Shown here: positions 37,401-44,583 of the stretch, piece after piece
Layout: each line of letters opens with the position of its first letter
Position numbering within the stretch: the first letter of the stretch is position 1
From: a virus
DNA: 46,710 bases
Virus record (IMG/VR): IMGVR_UViG_3300028765_000021
Coordinates: 1-46,710 of that record
Strand: one strand, 5' to 3'
Made by a program: the position numbers and the translations under genes
The notes under the pieces: model-generated
What the model was told of the DNA's origin: nothing
The model's database searches: none
The model's input: only the letters and a program-made list of their open reading frames with translations

Positions 37401-37632
37401 GCCTCCAGGTATAGAGCCTGCGGACGATTCCGGGAATGATGCTCAAGGCGCTCTCAACCGCCAGTGCGAATCCAGGGCGTTTCTCCATCTCGCCCACAAT
37501 CGTAGCCATGGTATTCGCAGAGCCAAATACCCAGTGCGGAGACTCATCGACCGGAGACGTATTAGTGCGATAGCCGAGAGTCGGCTTGTCGATGCCCAAA
37601 TACGTCAGTTGGTTGAGAGGGGCGTCCGCCAT
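34468..37632 (-). CDS. P22 gp10-like DNA-stabilisation/tail protein with Ig-like insertions
   Basis: The 1054-residue protein resembles packaged-DNA stabilisation (tail-hub) proteins: a start Leu-Gly-Ile-Asp-Lys-Pro-Thr, Glu-Lys-Arg-Pro-Gly-Phe (50-55), Phe-Phe-Gly-Asn-Ala (136-140), and a C-terminal beta-propeller (about 640-930) with Asn-Gly-Arg-Ile-Trp-Gly and Asn-Val-Tyr-Trp-Ile-Asp. Between them are three to four putative-Ig (He_PIG) repeats, at about 178-225, 243-316 and 330-403, marked by Leu-Pro-Pro-Gly, Gly-Thr-Pro and Val-Thr-Asp-Ser. Such domains bind carbohydrate or give weak adhesion. The gene is unusually long because of them. It abuts the connector genes. Confidence 0.82.
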   Translation of the reverse strand: MADAPLNQLTYLGIDKPTLGYRTNTSPVDESPHWVFGSANTMATIVGEMEKRPGFALAVESALSIIPGIVRRLYTWRRFSGSFFVMVSVESTTPGALNQVWKYEVGVDQSFVKIYTDNTSTSAQPFDFITSNNFVFFGNATTRQNMRKFDGTFISDGYRASLWGLDFPVTGPSRALVSPTPPPGLTFNGTSLVGIPITAGNYTVTFTATDLAGDTVSQSLPFAISAPTLDWQSVSGPIAFGEKGIAYSSSAMQAWGGAPAYGYVVASGAIPPGLTIDPVTGILSGTPTASGNFTFAIRVTDSAATTLTRVFSVFIGNPTLAIAPPAPNTGTIGTAYSGAVTPAGGTAPYAFIVVAGSLPPGMLMDALGHVTGTPSVSGIYPVTFQVTDSLGVSNHASATFTISSTALNIATQPSPPAGKVGYAYSFTPFASVGIGIQTSSSTNLTISGDWEHVGTQVRTHFEPATTALSDLLFSGFTALPATAIVNGILVTAQLVSQGISGGTVTQIALYQSGAPAGTIKTPGTGFTPALTTQTWGSPTDMWGLSPSDLLALVNNPSAGVSIAVNVGPRVFISVPVQMTVYYSIPPAGVTVTASSNGITAQTGYAYGQTFTSIYGHESSMSALSVSTGIFTDLAVQTNVLSSADLQVNGINLYRTTDGGDMDPEAMRLVASLPNVDASYTDSTLDIDLGFQTGPALYVNDPPQPLNGFVWSNGRIWGKNGANTWFTGNEEITNGIPAECMSDAINGNYYAWPSQVGGMAVTSNGVDIGLDEQFWQVSGDSLATFRKSKLLQGGGTRYPVNILSVGDNVYWIDTSKQGWSSSDGEFGDNIRPDLASLTLSQAFIGFHKSKLFNWIYVLDAVRSILYVYNLDLNQWNTPWLFGGRMTAITSGELTEGNIELIAAFDGGHVMYLDPDLFDDDGTLYRDTVVSNLLAIVPGRGTMARNAAEVRKVSQFDMEVSTVQQGQEYIPLIPQFFGCIVDDDPGQSTQDQFFDLSANICDPQYQDQTVQKRYIIPKRWMVDQAVPSGRRIAFQSQWGESADGWVMYSFDLAWRT

Positions 37633-37634
37633 GG

Positions 37635-38249
37635 CTAATACCAGCCGTGCGATTCTAGTTCATCCCCCACCTGTGGAGCTGAATTGAACGTGATGGTATT
37701 GTTCAGCGTGGTGTAGCCATAGGGCGTGGTCAGGAACGGGCTGACAATCACTGTATTCTGCACCACCACCCAGAGCGCGGGAGTGTTGCCGAAAGGGAGC
37801 GAAAACGTCTTATTCGTTCCGTCGATTGCGCCGACGAGCTGCACATAGAATGCCGTGCCACCAGCCCCATTTGGCCCCGGAGGACCGGTCGGCCCCTGGA
37901 TCACGCCAGCCTGCCAGGGAGGGGTTGTAACGTTGGCCAGGTTAGCCAGATTGAACGTGCCCGGCGGCAGTTCCACGTTCTTGATGAATGTGGTTACGCC
38001 GCCGCTTACCAGTTGGAACTGGTAGTAACTGAGCATGTTCCCGTCGCAGCAAATCTGCGTAATGTTGTCATAGAGCGTGCAGATGACCACGCCGTTGAAT
38101 GGGTAGAACTTCTGCGTGATCGGGGCCGGGGTAGAAGTATTGACTACCGATGGCTCAGACCCGCAGTTGAGCAGCGTGATGAGGATGTATGCGCCGGGTG
38201 TTAACCCGCCCGAAAGGGAACTGACGTTCACCGTTACTGAAACCGACAT
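37635..38249 (-). CDS. Tail/connector protein with a collagen-like stretch
   Basis: ATG 38249 is preceded by GAGAGG at seven to eight bases; GTG 38255 is two codons earlier. The 204-residue product has a beta-rich N-terminal half, a short collagen-like run Gly-Pro-Thr-Gly-Pro-Pro-Gly-Pro (about 120-128) and a C-terminal domain with Thr-Phe-Ser-Leu-Pro-Phe-Gly-Asn. The C-terminal domain resembles small fibre or spike tips. It lies just before the stabilisation protein. Confidence 0.75.
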   Translation of the reverse strand: MSVSVTVNVSSLSGGLTPGAYILITLLNCGSEPSVVNTSTPAPITQKFYPFNGVVICTLYDNITQICCDGNMLSYYQFQLVSGGVTTFIKNVELPPGTFNLANLANVTTPPWQAGVIQGPTGPPGPNGAGGTAFYVQLVGAIDGTNKTFSLPFGNTPALWVVVQNTVIVSPFLTTPYGYTTLNNTITFNSAPQVGDELESHGWY

Positions 38250-38271
38250 CCCCACACCTCTCCATCGATCT

Positions 38272-38523
38272 TTACTTGCCTTCGGGCCGCTTGTCTAAGC
38301 CTTTGTCTGCGAGAACTTCAGCCACGTCGTTTACGTGCAGGCAGTCGCACATGCATGCGTAGTCATTCGGGGGCTGAATCGCGGCGATATTGCCATTGCA
38401 GTAGTCGTTCCCCGGTGTCCCCGGTGTCGCGCTATGGAGAACACCAAAAGACACAACTTTCCCGCCTTCCAACTTGACAATTTTGTCGCCATTCTTTGCT
38501 TCACGTCCGTTGCGATAATGCAT
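38272..38523 (-). CDS. Hypothetical protein, 83 residues, with Cys-X-Cys
   Basis: ATG 38523 has AGGAGG eight bases upstream; the frame is open two codons earlier from TTG. The product starts Met-His-Tyr-Arg-Asn-Gly-Arg-Glu-Ala-Lys-Asn-Gly-Asp-Lys and contains Ala-Cys-Met-Cys-Asp-Cys, a tight cysteine group. It resembles small phage proteins found near the tail connector. Function unknown. Confidence 0.75.
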   Translation of the reverse strand: MHYRNGREAKNGDKIVKLEGGKVVSFGVLHSATPGTPGNDYCNGNIAAIQPPNDYACMCDCLHVNDVAEVLADKGLDKRPEGK

Positions 38524-38545
38524 TTTCAAATCCTCCTAGATCATC

Positions 38546-39424
38546 TTACGGAATCCAGATACCTTGTCCACAAGTTTCTGCGCCCAACGAGTCTTCGGGA
38601 ACAAACGTATCCACGGAACCTTCGCGCTCTTCCTCTGCCGCTGATTCAATCTCACCCATCCACACAGCCAACTGACCCGAATAGACCATGCGATCGTCTT
38701 GGAACGATGCTGCCCCGGCGCGCGGATCGTTGTTGGCCTTGTAGAGATAGTAAAGGATGCCCGACTCCGCAAGGTTCGTATAGTTCTCGGGCAGCCAGAG
38801 CAGCTTGCCGAGATCGGCCAGCTTAGGCGCGAATGGCTGATATTGCCCGAACAGTTCAAAGGGCTGGTCGGCTGGAACGTAGGTCGCCCTGCTGAGCCGC
38901 CATGTCCCAGAGTTCCCAATCTGCGTGATTTGCCGAATCCGCTGGGCCGTGTTGGGGTAAAGGTTGTTGTCCAGCGTCTTTACCACGTCTAGCGGGTAGA
39001 AAAAGAAGGCAGGGGAGTCAACTGTCACATCCTGCCCCTGGACATATTGCTGCGAGAGGATTGCTGCTTGCAGCGCCCAGTAAGCCGGGTCGTCAAAGGG
39101 CGGGACAGTGTTCGACGAGCCTGCGATGGGCTGCGGATAGCGCAGCCATGCCTTGACGAGCCGATAGCAGTCCGCGGGCATAGGGTAGTTCTGCTGTCCG
39201 TTGACGCATTCGATCTTCGGCGTGGTGGTCAGCGTGAACTGCCATGAGTGCGCCGTCCAGATGCGACTCGATACCAATTGGCAGATGATTAGCGTGTCTT
39301 TGGGAGACACCTGGACCGAGGATGCGCCCTGTCGGCGCGTGAAGTCGAAGATGTCTTGCCACTTCATCGACGACGGCGCAAAGATGCCGACAGGGGCGCT
39401 CGGATTGGTGGAGAGAGTGGGCAT
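38546..39424 (-). CDS. Tail tubular/head-tail adaptor-like protein
   Basis: The 292-residue product has an aromatic-rich, beta-turn-rich middle and Trp-Leu-Pro-Glu-Asn-Tyr near 215, features of gp4/tail-tubular adaptor proteins that join the portal to the tail. It starts directly after the previous stop (TAG-ATG). The C-terminal part (Glu-Ser-Ala-Ala-Glu-Glu-Glu-Arg-Glu) is acidic. The order capsid - small proteins - adaptor - stabilisation protein is that of podoviruses. Confidence 0.7.
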   Translation of the reverse strand: MPTLSTNPSAPVGIFAPSSMKWQDIFDFTRRQGASSVQVSPKDTLIICQLVSSRIWTAHSWQFTLTTTPKIECVNGQQNYPMPADCYRLVKAWLRYPQPIAGSSNTVPPFDDPAYWALQAAILSQQYVQGQDVTVDSPAFFFYPLDVVKTLDNNLYPNTAQRIRQITQIGNSGTWRLSRATYVPADQPFELFGQYQPFAPKLADLGKLLWLPENYTNLAESGILYYLYKANNDPRAGAASFQDDRMVYSGQLAVWMGEIESAAEEEREGSVDTFVPEDSLGAETCGQGIWIP

Positions 39425-39778
39425 CTATTCCTTCGGCGAAATGGACGGCAATGGTTCCTTTGGCGCTTCAGATGGGAGCGGCGCCGGGGCGAGATGCGGA
39501 GGAAAGTGAATGCCGTGAATATCGCGCAGCCAGCGAAGAACCGCATCGAATCTATCTTCAAGAGTGAGGGGCTTCTCGGCACCGGGAGGAAGCGCTCCAT
39601 TCATTGAATAGGCGTAGTTCTCCGCGTCCTGCTTCTGAGCGAATTCATATCCGTTGATGTAGTATTTCCCGTCAAGGACATAAATGGTTTGGTGGTTGCG
39701 GCCATAGGTTTCAGTGGCCTTCTCCACATAGAAACCATCGACGGGTTGTGCTCCCTGCGGAACAGATGGATCGCTCAT
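39425..39778 (-). CDS. Hypothetical virion-block protein, 117 residues
   Basis: ATG 39778 has AAGGAG six bases before it; the open frame runs to 40072 but the added part is Arg-rich. The product has a beta-rich N-terminal half (Gln-Thr-Ile-Tyr-Val-Leu-Asp-Gly-Lys-Tyr-Tyr-Ile), a helix with Asp-Ala-Val-Leu-Arg-Trp-Leu-Arg, and a Pro-rich tail. No family is recognised. Confidence 0.7.
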   Translation of the reverse strand: MSDPSVPQGAQPVDGFYVEKATETYGRNHQTIYVLDGKYYINGYEFAQKQDAENYAYSMNGALPPGAEKPLTLEDRFDAVLRWLRDIHGIHFPPHLAPAPLPSEAPKEPLPSISPKE

Positions 39779-39788
39779 TTGAAACTCC

Positions 39789-40385
39789 TTATCCAAAGAT
39801 GATGGTTGCGCCAGCCGGAACACGCGGCACCGGCGGGGGGGTGATGTTGCGGGAAGCGGCAACGCGGTTGCGGATGATCGCGTGCGCGCTCGGCCCCCAC
39901 TTATCGACATTGAGGCCGCTCTTGTTGGCTTCCACGTCGGTAGCCTCGAAATCGTAGCTCTTGTGGCAGTGCGAGCAAAACACATGCGCCCAGCCGTTCG
40001 AGAGCACCTGGCCGCGAAAATTCGTCTGGCCATTGGGCATCGCGTGTGAGCAAGATTCCTGCCGCTCGGCAATCTCGGCCTCCTGCGCCTTGGCCGCTTC
40101 GACCCGGCGCAGAGTCTGCTCCATGAGTTGCTGCTTCTCGCGGTCGGCCTTCTCCTGATCTTCCGCAGATGGAGCCTTGAGTTCCCGGATGGCGGCGAGG
40201 GTCGTTTCGCGGTTCTCGGCGCTCATCTGCTGCATGGCGGCGATAAAAGCAGCCACGAGGTCATTGGATCCGGTCGAGGGGGTAACTGCCTGCGTCACAG
40301 CCGCTTCAAGAATTGGCTCATTGAGTCCTTCGGTTTGCACTGATGCCTCCTGCGGCTTGCGCGATTTTCCTTTGGGCCATGCCAT
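39789..40385 (-). CDS. Coiled-coil protein with Cys-X2-Cys
   Basis: ATG 40385 has GGAG five bases before it. The 198-residue product begins with a basic patch (Trp-Pro-Lys-Gly-Lys-Ser-Arg-Lys), continues with a coiled coil of Glu/Gln/Lys/Ala (about 70-115) and has Cys-Ser-His near 120 and Cys-Ser-His-Cys near 147, which might bind zinc. The C-terminal part is Pro/Ala-rich. Its place among head-tail genes suggests an assembly factor or tail component. Confidence 0.7.
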   Translation of the reverse strand: MAWPKGKSRKPQEASVQTEGLNEPILEAAVTQAVTPSTGSNDLVAAFIAAMQQMSAENRETTLAAIRELKAPSAEDQEKADREKQQLMEQTLRRVEAAKAQEAEIAERQESCSHAMPNGQTNFRGQVLSNGWAHVFCSHCHKSYDFEATDVEANKSGLNVDKWGPSAHAIIRNRVAASRNITPPPVPRVPAGATIIFG

Positions 40386-40410
40386 GAGAACTCCATTCAA
40401 CGAAATCGTA

Positions 40411-40968
40411 TCACGACAGGACTTCATACCACCGCTGCGAGTCGCGTCCCTTGGAAATGGCGAACTCGCGCTCGGCGCCTTCGATGGTGATAAGCCGCTC
40501 TTTGATGAGCCGCTGGAGCACCATCCGCCACCCGCGAATCTGCCCAACCATGCGCTTGACGCCGAACCTGTCATCGGCTACCTTGCGCACCGTGAATTCG
40601 GGGCTTAGCCCGGTCCATTCCATCCCGACGATGTGACGAAGGCCAGAATAGATCAAGTCGTCCAGATTCGTCACTCCGTCGTAGTGGTAAACCGCGCCGA
40701 TGGTGGGATATTTAATCGACTGGAAGAACCGTAGATTCGGATTCAGTCGGGTGAGCCGGTCGATGATCTGCTGGCGGGTGAGCGGTCGGCCCAACTGCTC
40801 TTGCGCCGACGTCGTATCAACGCCGCCGTCCTTGCCCTCAACCGCGGCGAGGCGCTTGGATTCGGCATCCTGCAAGGCGTCGGCTTGGCGCTCAATCTCG
40901 CTATCGTGGATGGCGCGTTCGATCTGCCGGTCCAGTTTCGCGCTGTCGATTACCTGCGGTGAACTCAT
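40411..40968 (-). CDS. Hypothetical helical virion-block protein, 185 residues
   Basis: The product starts with a charged helix (Lys-Leu-Asp-Arg-Gln-Ile-Glu-Arg-Ala-Ile-His) and ends in a globular half with Arg-Met-Val-Leu-Gln-Arg-Leu-Ile-Lys-Glu-Arg-Leu and Gln-Arg-Trp-Tyr-Glu-Val. A terminator-like hairpin lies just before it, so it may have its own expression level. I do not recognise the family. Confidence 0.7.
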   Translation of the reverse strand: MSSPQVIDSAKLDRQIERAIHDSEIERQADALQDAESKRLAAVEGKDGGVDTTSAQEQLGRPLTRQQIIDRLTRLNPNLRFFQSIKYPTIGAVYHYDGVTNLDDLIYSGLRHIVGMEWTGLSPEFTVRKVADDRFGVKRMVGQIRGWRMVLQRLIKERLITIEGAEREFAISKGRDSQRWYEVLS

Positions 40969-40989
40969 GCAACTATCCTAATGCAAGAA

Positions 40990-41009
40990 CGGCCTCCCGA
41001 AAGAGGCCG
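40990..41009 (-). terminator. Terminator-like hairpin after the capsid genes
   Basis: CGGCCTC and GAGGCCG pair around a 6-base loop; on the minus strand TTCTT follows. It lies 23 bases after the stop at 41032 and 22 bases before the next ATG (40968). It probably reduces transcription of the downstream tail genes relative to the capsid and decoration genes. Confidence 0.65.
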
Positions 41010-41031
41010 CTTTGCTTGCTACGGGAGAAAA

Positions 41032-41490
41032 TTATAAACCAATCTGCCCGCGATTGATGGTGTTGGCGTAGAGCGTGAACGGAATCGTCGGGGTTGCAGT
41101 GCCCCCAACGGTATAAGCCAGCCGCACAAACTTGACGCTGACGGGCGTATTGGTTGCGGTCGCGCCTCCGGTCGCAGCCGTTACGCCAGCCGAGGCCGCA
41201 TCCGAAATCGAGACCATCTTGAAGATAATCCAAGGATCGGTTGCAGCGGTGCCGGTCGCCGTAACCTGCGTGAACCGCAAAGGCAGGTTGACCCAGGTGG
41301 TGCCGCCGTCGGGCGAGTCCTGAAGAACCGCGTCAAAGGTCGGGTTAGTGCCGCTCACGGTGCCAATGGCCAGCAAGAGGCGATAGGCGTCCGCATAGGG
41401 CAGCACGAAAGATGCGGTGTTTCCGGTCGCCAGGGCGGTGCCGCTGGTGAGCTTCGTGTAGCCGGGTTGAATCATTCCTGCGCTTGGCAT
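41032..41490 (-). CDS. Beta-rich capsid decoration-like protein
   Basis: The 152-residue product is Thr/Ala/Gly-rich and beta-like (Phe-Val-Leu-Pro-Tyr-Ala-Asp-Ala, Phe-Thr-Gln-Val-Thr-Ala-Thr-Gly-Thr-Ala) with almost no charge. It lies one gene after the decoration-like protein at 41500 and two after the major capsid protein, and the hairpin at 40990-41009 closes the group. It is a likely high-copy head protein. Confidence 0.75.
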   Translation of the reverse strand: MPSAGMIQPGYTKLTSGTALATGNTASFVLPYADAYRLLLAIGTVSGTNPTFDAVLQDSPDGGTTWVNLPLRFTQVTATGTAATDPWIIFKMVSISDAASAGVTAATGGATATNTPVSVKFVRLAYTVGGTATPTIPFTLYANTINRGQIGL

Positions 41491-41499
41491 GAATTACTC

Positions 41500-42171
41500 C
41501 TAGACCGCTTCGGTCTGTAGAACGTCCTGAATCGCGACGTTGTTCGCGTTGCTGGTATTGAAAATACCTGAAATCGCGAAGAAGAGGGCGAGTTCCGCTG
41601 TGGGTGCCGGGATAGCCACCACCGTGGTATTGGACTGGGTTGAAACCGCCTGCGTGGTCAGGTAGCCGGTCAGCGGGGTGATCGCAGCCGATGCCGTCAA
41701 GGTCGTCGCCGCCGAGCCCGCCACGAGGGTCGTCTCCGAACCGGAGATGGTTCCCGAGATAACGCCGGTATTGGGGTCCCAGTAGAGATTAGCCGCAATC
41801 TGCCAGATCCCCGTACCTGCGGCGGATGCCGTGGCAGCACTGAGCGCGCCGACGTTGTTGGTCGAAGTGGCGGCGAGAAAGTTCGGCCCCGTCCCAACCG
41901 CGCCGATAACCAGCGTCGGAATGAAGGTGCCGGACACGCCGTAGGTCACGCGGCCAGCCGCCCGAACGATCAATTCCACCAGGTCGATCTGATTCGACAC
42001 GCCAGAGCCGGTCTGGTTATAGCCGCGATAAGTGGCGTAGGCCACCTTCAGGACTTGGGTTGACGCGACGGTAGCGATGGGCGACGGAGCCTGAAGGAAA
42101 AGCGTTCCCGAGGTCGGGTTGACGAGATTCCCTGCGGCTTTTGCGATATAAGGACTGTTGCCGTTTGCCAT
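41500..42171 (-). CDS. Beta-rich head or tail structural protein, 223 residues
   Basis: ATG 42171 has AAGGAG five bases upstream. The product is Ala/Thr/Gly/Ser-rich, with Trp-Asp-Pro-Asn-Thr-Gly-Val-Ile-Ser-Gly-Thr (about 135-145) and a hydrophobic C-terminal part. It follows the major capsid protein directly and has the composition of capsid decoration proteins. The precise role is inferred from position. Confidence 0.75.
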   Translation of the reverse strand: MANGNSPYIAKAAGNLVNPTSGTLFLQAPSPIATVASTQVLKVAYATYRGYNQTGSGVSNQIDLVELIVRAAGRVTYGVSGTFIPTLVIGAVGTGPNFLAATSTNNVGALSAATASAAGTGIWQIAANLYWDPNTGVISGTISGSETTLVAGSAATTLTASAAITPLTGYLTTQAVSTQSNTTVVAIPAPTAELALFFAISGIFNTSNANNVAIQDVLQTEAV

Positions 42172-42181
42172 AGGGTCTCCT

Positions 42182-43141
42182 TTAGACCAAGCTCGCATCG
42201 CAAGTGATGATGCGCATACGCTGAGGATCGGTGATCTTGGACGCCATCACGAAGCGGTAGCTTGCAATGGTGCCGATTTCGCCGGTTGGATTGCTGGGGC
42301 CGATTCCGGGCTTGACCACCGAAACCTTAAACCGCTGATTCTTGGGGTCGGTGACGGTCGAGGGGCCAGAGCCTGCCAGCGGAATCACGCAGAAGCTCTG
42401 ATAGCCGAAGACATACGCCGAGAAAAGCTGGTTCGGGGCGGTGCCTGTGATGTTGACGTTGGTGGAAGACATGATGCGGCAACCGGCCACCTTGCCGATC
42501 TCGCCATTCAGCAACTTCATGCCGTTCTGGTACTTCATGCAGTCGATGAATCCGCCCGCCGTGTTGTCCGACATAATGTCGTATTCGACGTATGGATGAA
42601 TGACCGCCATCCAGTCGCCCGAACCGTAGGGCCGCACATTTGAGCCTTTCATCAGGCTCGTGTTCGCCTTGAAGTCGGCAACCGAGAGGTTCGCGCCGAT
42701 GGTCGGCACGGTGTAGGCGGTATTGGAATCAATCTCCGCGCGGGTGATCGAATCGGTCGAGAGCGCAGCGCGGAAGGACAAATCCTCAACCATCTGCGCA
42801 GCCGCACCGATGGAGTTGATGTCCGTCTCGTCGTAGAGGGTGGAGGAGTCCATGTAATCCGAATATTGCTCGACAATCGAGGTAATCGGATAGCTGGACT
42901 GTGGCACTGGGTTGGGGTTCACGCCTTCTGCCGCCGGTACTGTGTTCTGGCCGGGGAGATTGAAGCGGAACATCTGAATCGTGCGCCCCACATTGCGGGG
43001 CAGGGGAACCTTGAAGCCGAGTTGCCAGAAGTAAAGCTCCGGCATGAGGCGGTCAAGTCCCTTTTTCACGAAGTAGATCGCGGATGCCTGATGCAACAGG
43101 CCCGGATTGTTCGTAGTTGTTCCAACGGGAACTGCGGGCAT
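42182..43141 (-). CDS. Major capsid protein, N4-gp56 family
   Basis: The 319-residue product has the family features: Leu-Leu-His-Gln-Ala-Ser-Ala-Ile-Tyr-Phe-Val-Lys-Lys-Gly-Leu start, Pro-Leu-Pro-Arg-Asn-Val-Gly-Arg-Thr-Ile, Glu-Gly-Val-Asn-Pro, a Val-Glu-Gln-Tyr segment and Ala-Leu-Ser-Thr-Asp. These form the HK97-fold shell in N4-type and related phages. GGAG lies seven bases before ATG 43141. A promoter candidate stands upstream (43255-43283), fitting very high expression. Confidence 0.92.
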   Translation of the reverse strand: MPAVPVGTTTNNPGLLHQASAIYFVKKGLDRLMPELYFWQLGFKVPLPRNVGRTIQMFRFNLPGQNTVPAAEGVNPNPVPQSSYPITSIVEQYSDYMDSSTLYDETDINSIGAAAQMVEDLSFRAALSTDSITRAEIDSNTAYTVPTIGANLSVADFKANTSLMKGSNVRPYGSGDWMAVIHPYVEYDIMSDNTAGGFIDCMKYQNGMKLLNGEIGKVAGCRIMSSTNVNITGTAPNQLFSAYVFGYQSFCVIPLAGSGPSTVTDPKNQRFKVSVVKPGIGPSNPTGEIGTIASYRFVMASKITDPQRMRIITCDASLV

Positions 43142-43290
43142 AGCATATCTCCGAGGTGAGGAATGATGGTCAGCGTTTTACCGCAAATCCACTTCCGGGG
43201 GTCACTCGGAGTGCTTAGCTCGGTGGCGGGGTCGCCTTCACTTCGCTGTGCTAAAGATAAACACAATTCCCGCAATTCTGCAAACTTTAT
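43142..43290. other. Intergenic stretch before the capsid gene
   Basis: This 149-base gap between scaffold and capsid is the widest in the virion block. It has an AT-rich part next to the scaffold stop with the promoter candidate, then a GC-rich untranslated leader of about 100 bases. I see no small gene in it. Confidence 0.6.
43255..43283 (-). promoter_or_regulatory. Candidate capsid promoter
   Basis: On the minus strand TTGCAG (43283-43278), 17 bases, TTATCT (43260-43255). Transcription would start near 43248 and give a leader of about 107 bases before the capsid ATG at 43141. A separate promoter would boost capsid over scaffold. Confidence 0.45.
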
Positions 43291-44121
43291 TTACTGCGTG
43301 CTCCCCCCTGTCAGCAATTCCTGCAACTGATCGGCGCTCATTGCCCAGAGATCAGTCTCAGTTGGCGCACCTTTCCCTGTGTTGGCGGGGGCAGTCCCGG
43401 CGGGAGGCGGGGGCATCGCATTCCTGGGCGCGGCCGGGCGAGCCGGGGAAGCAAGAGCAACACTCATCTCGCCCTTGGCCTTGAGCGTGTAGTAGGCCAT
43501 TTCCGCCGTCTTTGCATTGAAGGGAAGCTGATTCGATTGCAGGAACTGGTCAATTTTGTCGGCATCGGCCTGTGATTTCGAGAACTCGGGCACGGCGCGG
43601 AAGAAGTTAGCTGCCTCGAAGTTGGCTTGCTGCGCTGCCATGAACTCCTGCTGAGCCTGCGCCGTTTCCTGTTGTTTGGCAAATGCGGCCACCAATTCTG
43701 CGCCATTCTTGACGCCAAACGCCGGGGCCATCAAGTCGGCAATGGCGAGGGCTGTTGGATCAACGGTGGGAGCGGCAACCGGGGCCACTGGCGCAACGGG
43801 TTCAGGAGTTCGGGAAAGCTCGGTGATGCGCCGGGAAGCGGCAACCTGGGCCTTGGCAAGCTGCGCGTATAGCTCGGTATCGTCCTTGCCGCGATAGACC
43901 TGCCCGGTAGCGAGGCGCATCTCGCGCTGCCCATTTTCGAGCGTGGCGAAGGTAAAGTCGGGGTCCGGTGCCGGAGAGTCCATAGTCGCTGGGTCGGCAG
44001 CGGGAGGGTCAGCAACGGGCTCAGGTTCGGCGGGTGCGCCAGCTTCCAAGAGTGCTGCGTCAAAATCTGCGTCTCCGCTACCAGCCGGAACGGTCGGTTC
44101 TGCTTGGATCGGGTCGGGCAT
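43291..44121 (-). CDS. Scaffolding protein
   Basis: From ATG 44121 (GGAG seven bases before it; ATG 44127 is too close to that site) the product has 276 residues. It is Ala/Pro/Glu/Asp-rich, with a disordered N-terminal third, a helical Gln/Ala-rich middle (Lys-Gln-Gln-Glu-Thr-Ala-Gln-Ala-Gln-Gln-Glu) and a Pro-rich end with a final helix. It lies between portal and capsid, the usual place for scaffolds that shape the procapsid and then leave. Its first 44 bases overlap the end of the small gene before it. Confidence 0.85.
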   Translation of the reverse strand: MPDPIQAEPTVPAGSGDADFDAALLEAGAPAEPEPVADPPAADPATMDSPAPDPDFTFATLENGQREMRLATGQVYRGKDDTELYAQLAKAQVAASRRITELSRTPEPVAPVAPVAAPTVDPTALAIADLMAPAFGVKNGAELVAAFAKQQETAQAQQEFMAAQQANFEAANFFRAVPEFSKSQADADKIDQFLQSNQLPFNAKTAEMAYYTLKAKGEMSVALASPARPAAPRNAMPPPPAGTAPANTGKGAPTETDLWAMSADQLQELLTGGSTQ

Positions 44122-44380
44122 CTTCATTCTCCAGTTCTGCTGATTTTAGCGCAAAGGCCGAATCCATCACGGTCTGCTCAAGGGTTTTGATTACCAATCG
44201 CCGCTGCTGCCAGGCAATGATCGCCGAGCGACAAGCCTCGAAGTCAGTAGCGGGGGCGTTCAATGCCGCCAATTCCAGCCGTTCGCACTCCGCTGCCTGA
44301 AATTGCAGGAAATCGCGGAAGGCTAATGAATTGGCGAGGTCGGCGTAGCTGATGGCCAGTTGCATTTCGTCCGGCTGCAT
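44078..44380 (-). CDS. Small protein between portal and scaffold; parent of the 6502 chimera
   Basis: ATG 44380 comes one base after the previous stop; a GTG at 44398 is open, but the homologous chimera at 6502 begins at the equivalent ATG, which supports 44380. The 100-residue product is helical: Met-Gln-Leu-Ala-Ile-Ser-Tyr-Ala-Asp-Leu-Ala, Glu-Cys-Glu-Arg-Leu-Glu-Leu-Ala-Ala, Phe-Glu-Ala-Cys-Arg, then Trp-Gln-Gln-Arg-Arg-Leu and a polar tail. It may be a portal or scaffold accessory. Function unknown. Confidence 0.75.
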   Translation of the reverse strand: MQPDEMQLAISYADLANSLAFRDFLQFQAAECERLELAALNAPATDFEACRSAIIAWQQRRLVIKTLEQTVMDSAFALKSAELENEDARPDPSRTDRSGW

Positions 44381-44381
44381 T

Positions 44382-44570
44382 TTATCCCAACTTCGCACGG
44401 ACGAAACAATCCTTGGCCTCCAGCAGTTTGCGAAGTCCAGCAGACTTCTCCGCTCCGTCTGGAAGGGTGGTGTCGAATGCGACGGCCATCTCTCCGATAG
44501 GTTTTGATACTTCCTGCAAATGTGAGGGCAAGTGGTCGAAAGCGAAATACTTGAGAATTGGCGATGCCAT
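44382..44570 (-). CDS. 62-residue helical-hairpin protein, possibly Acb2-like
   Basis: GGAGG lies eight bases before ATG 44570. The product has Tyr-Phe-Ala-Phe-Asp-His-Leu-Pro, then His-Leu-Gln-Glu-Val-Ser-Lys-Pro, a Leu-Pro-Asp-Gly-Ala-Glu-Lys-Ser turn and the helix Leu-Arg-Lys-Leu-Leu-Glu-Ala-Lys-Asp. Small phage proteins with this Pro-Asp-X2-Glu-Lys-Ser-X2-Leu-X-Lys-Leu-X-Glu-Ala pattern recall the helical hairpin of Acb2/Tad1 cyclic-nucleotide sponges that block CBASS. That link is from memory of the pattern and is not proven. Otherwise it is a conserved small protein of the portal region. Confidence 0.7.
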   Translation of the reverse strand: MASPILKYFAFDHLPSHLQEVSKPIGEMAVAFDTTLPDGAEKSAGLRKLLEAKDCFVRAKLG

Positions 44571-44583
44571 TTTTGTTTCCTCC

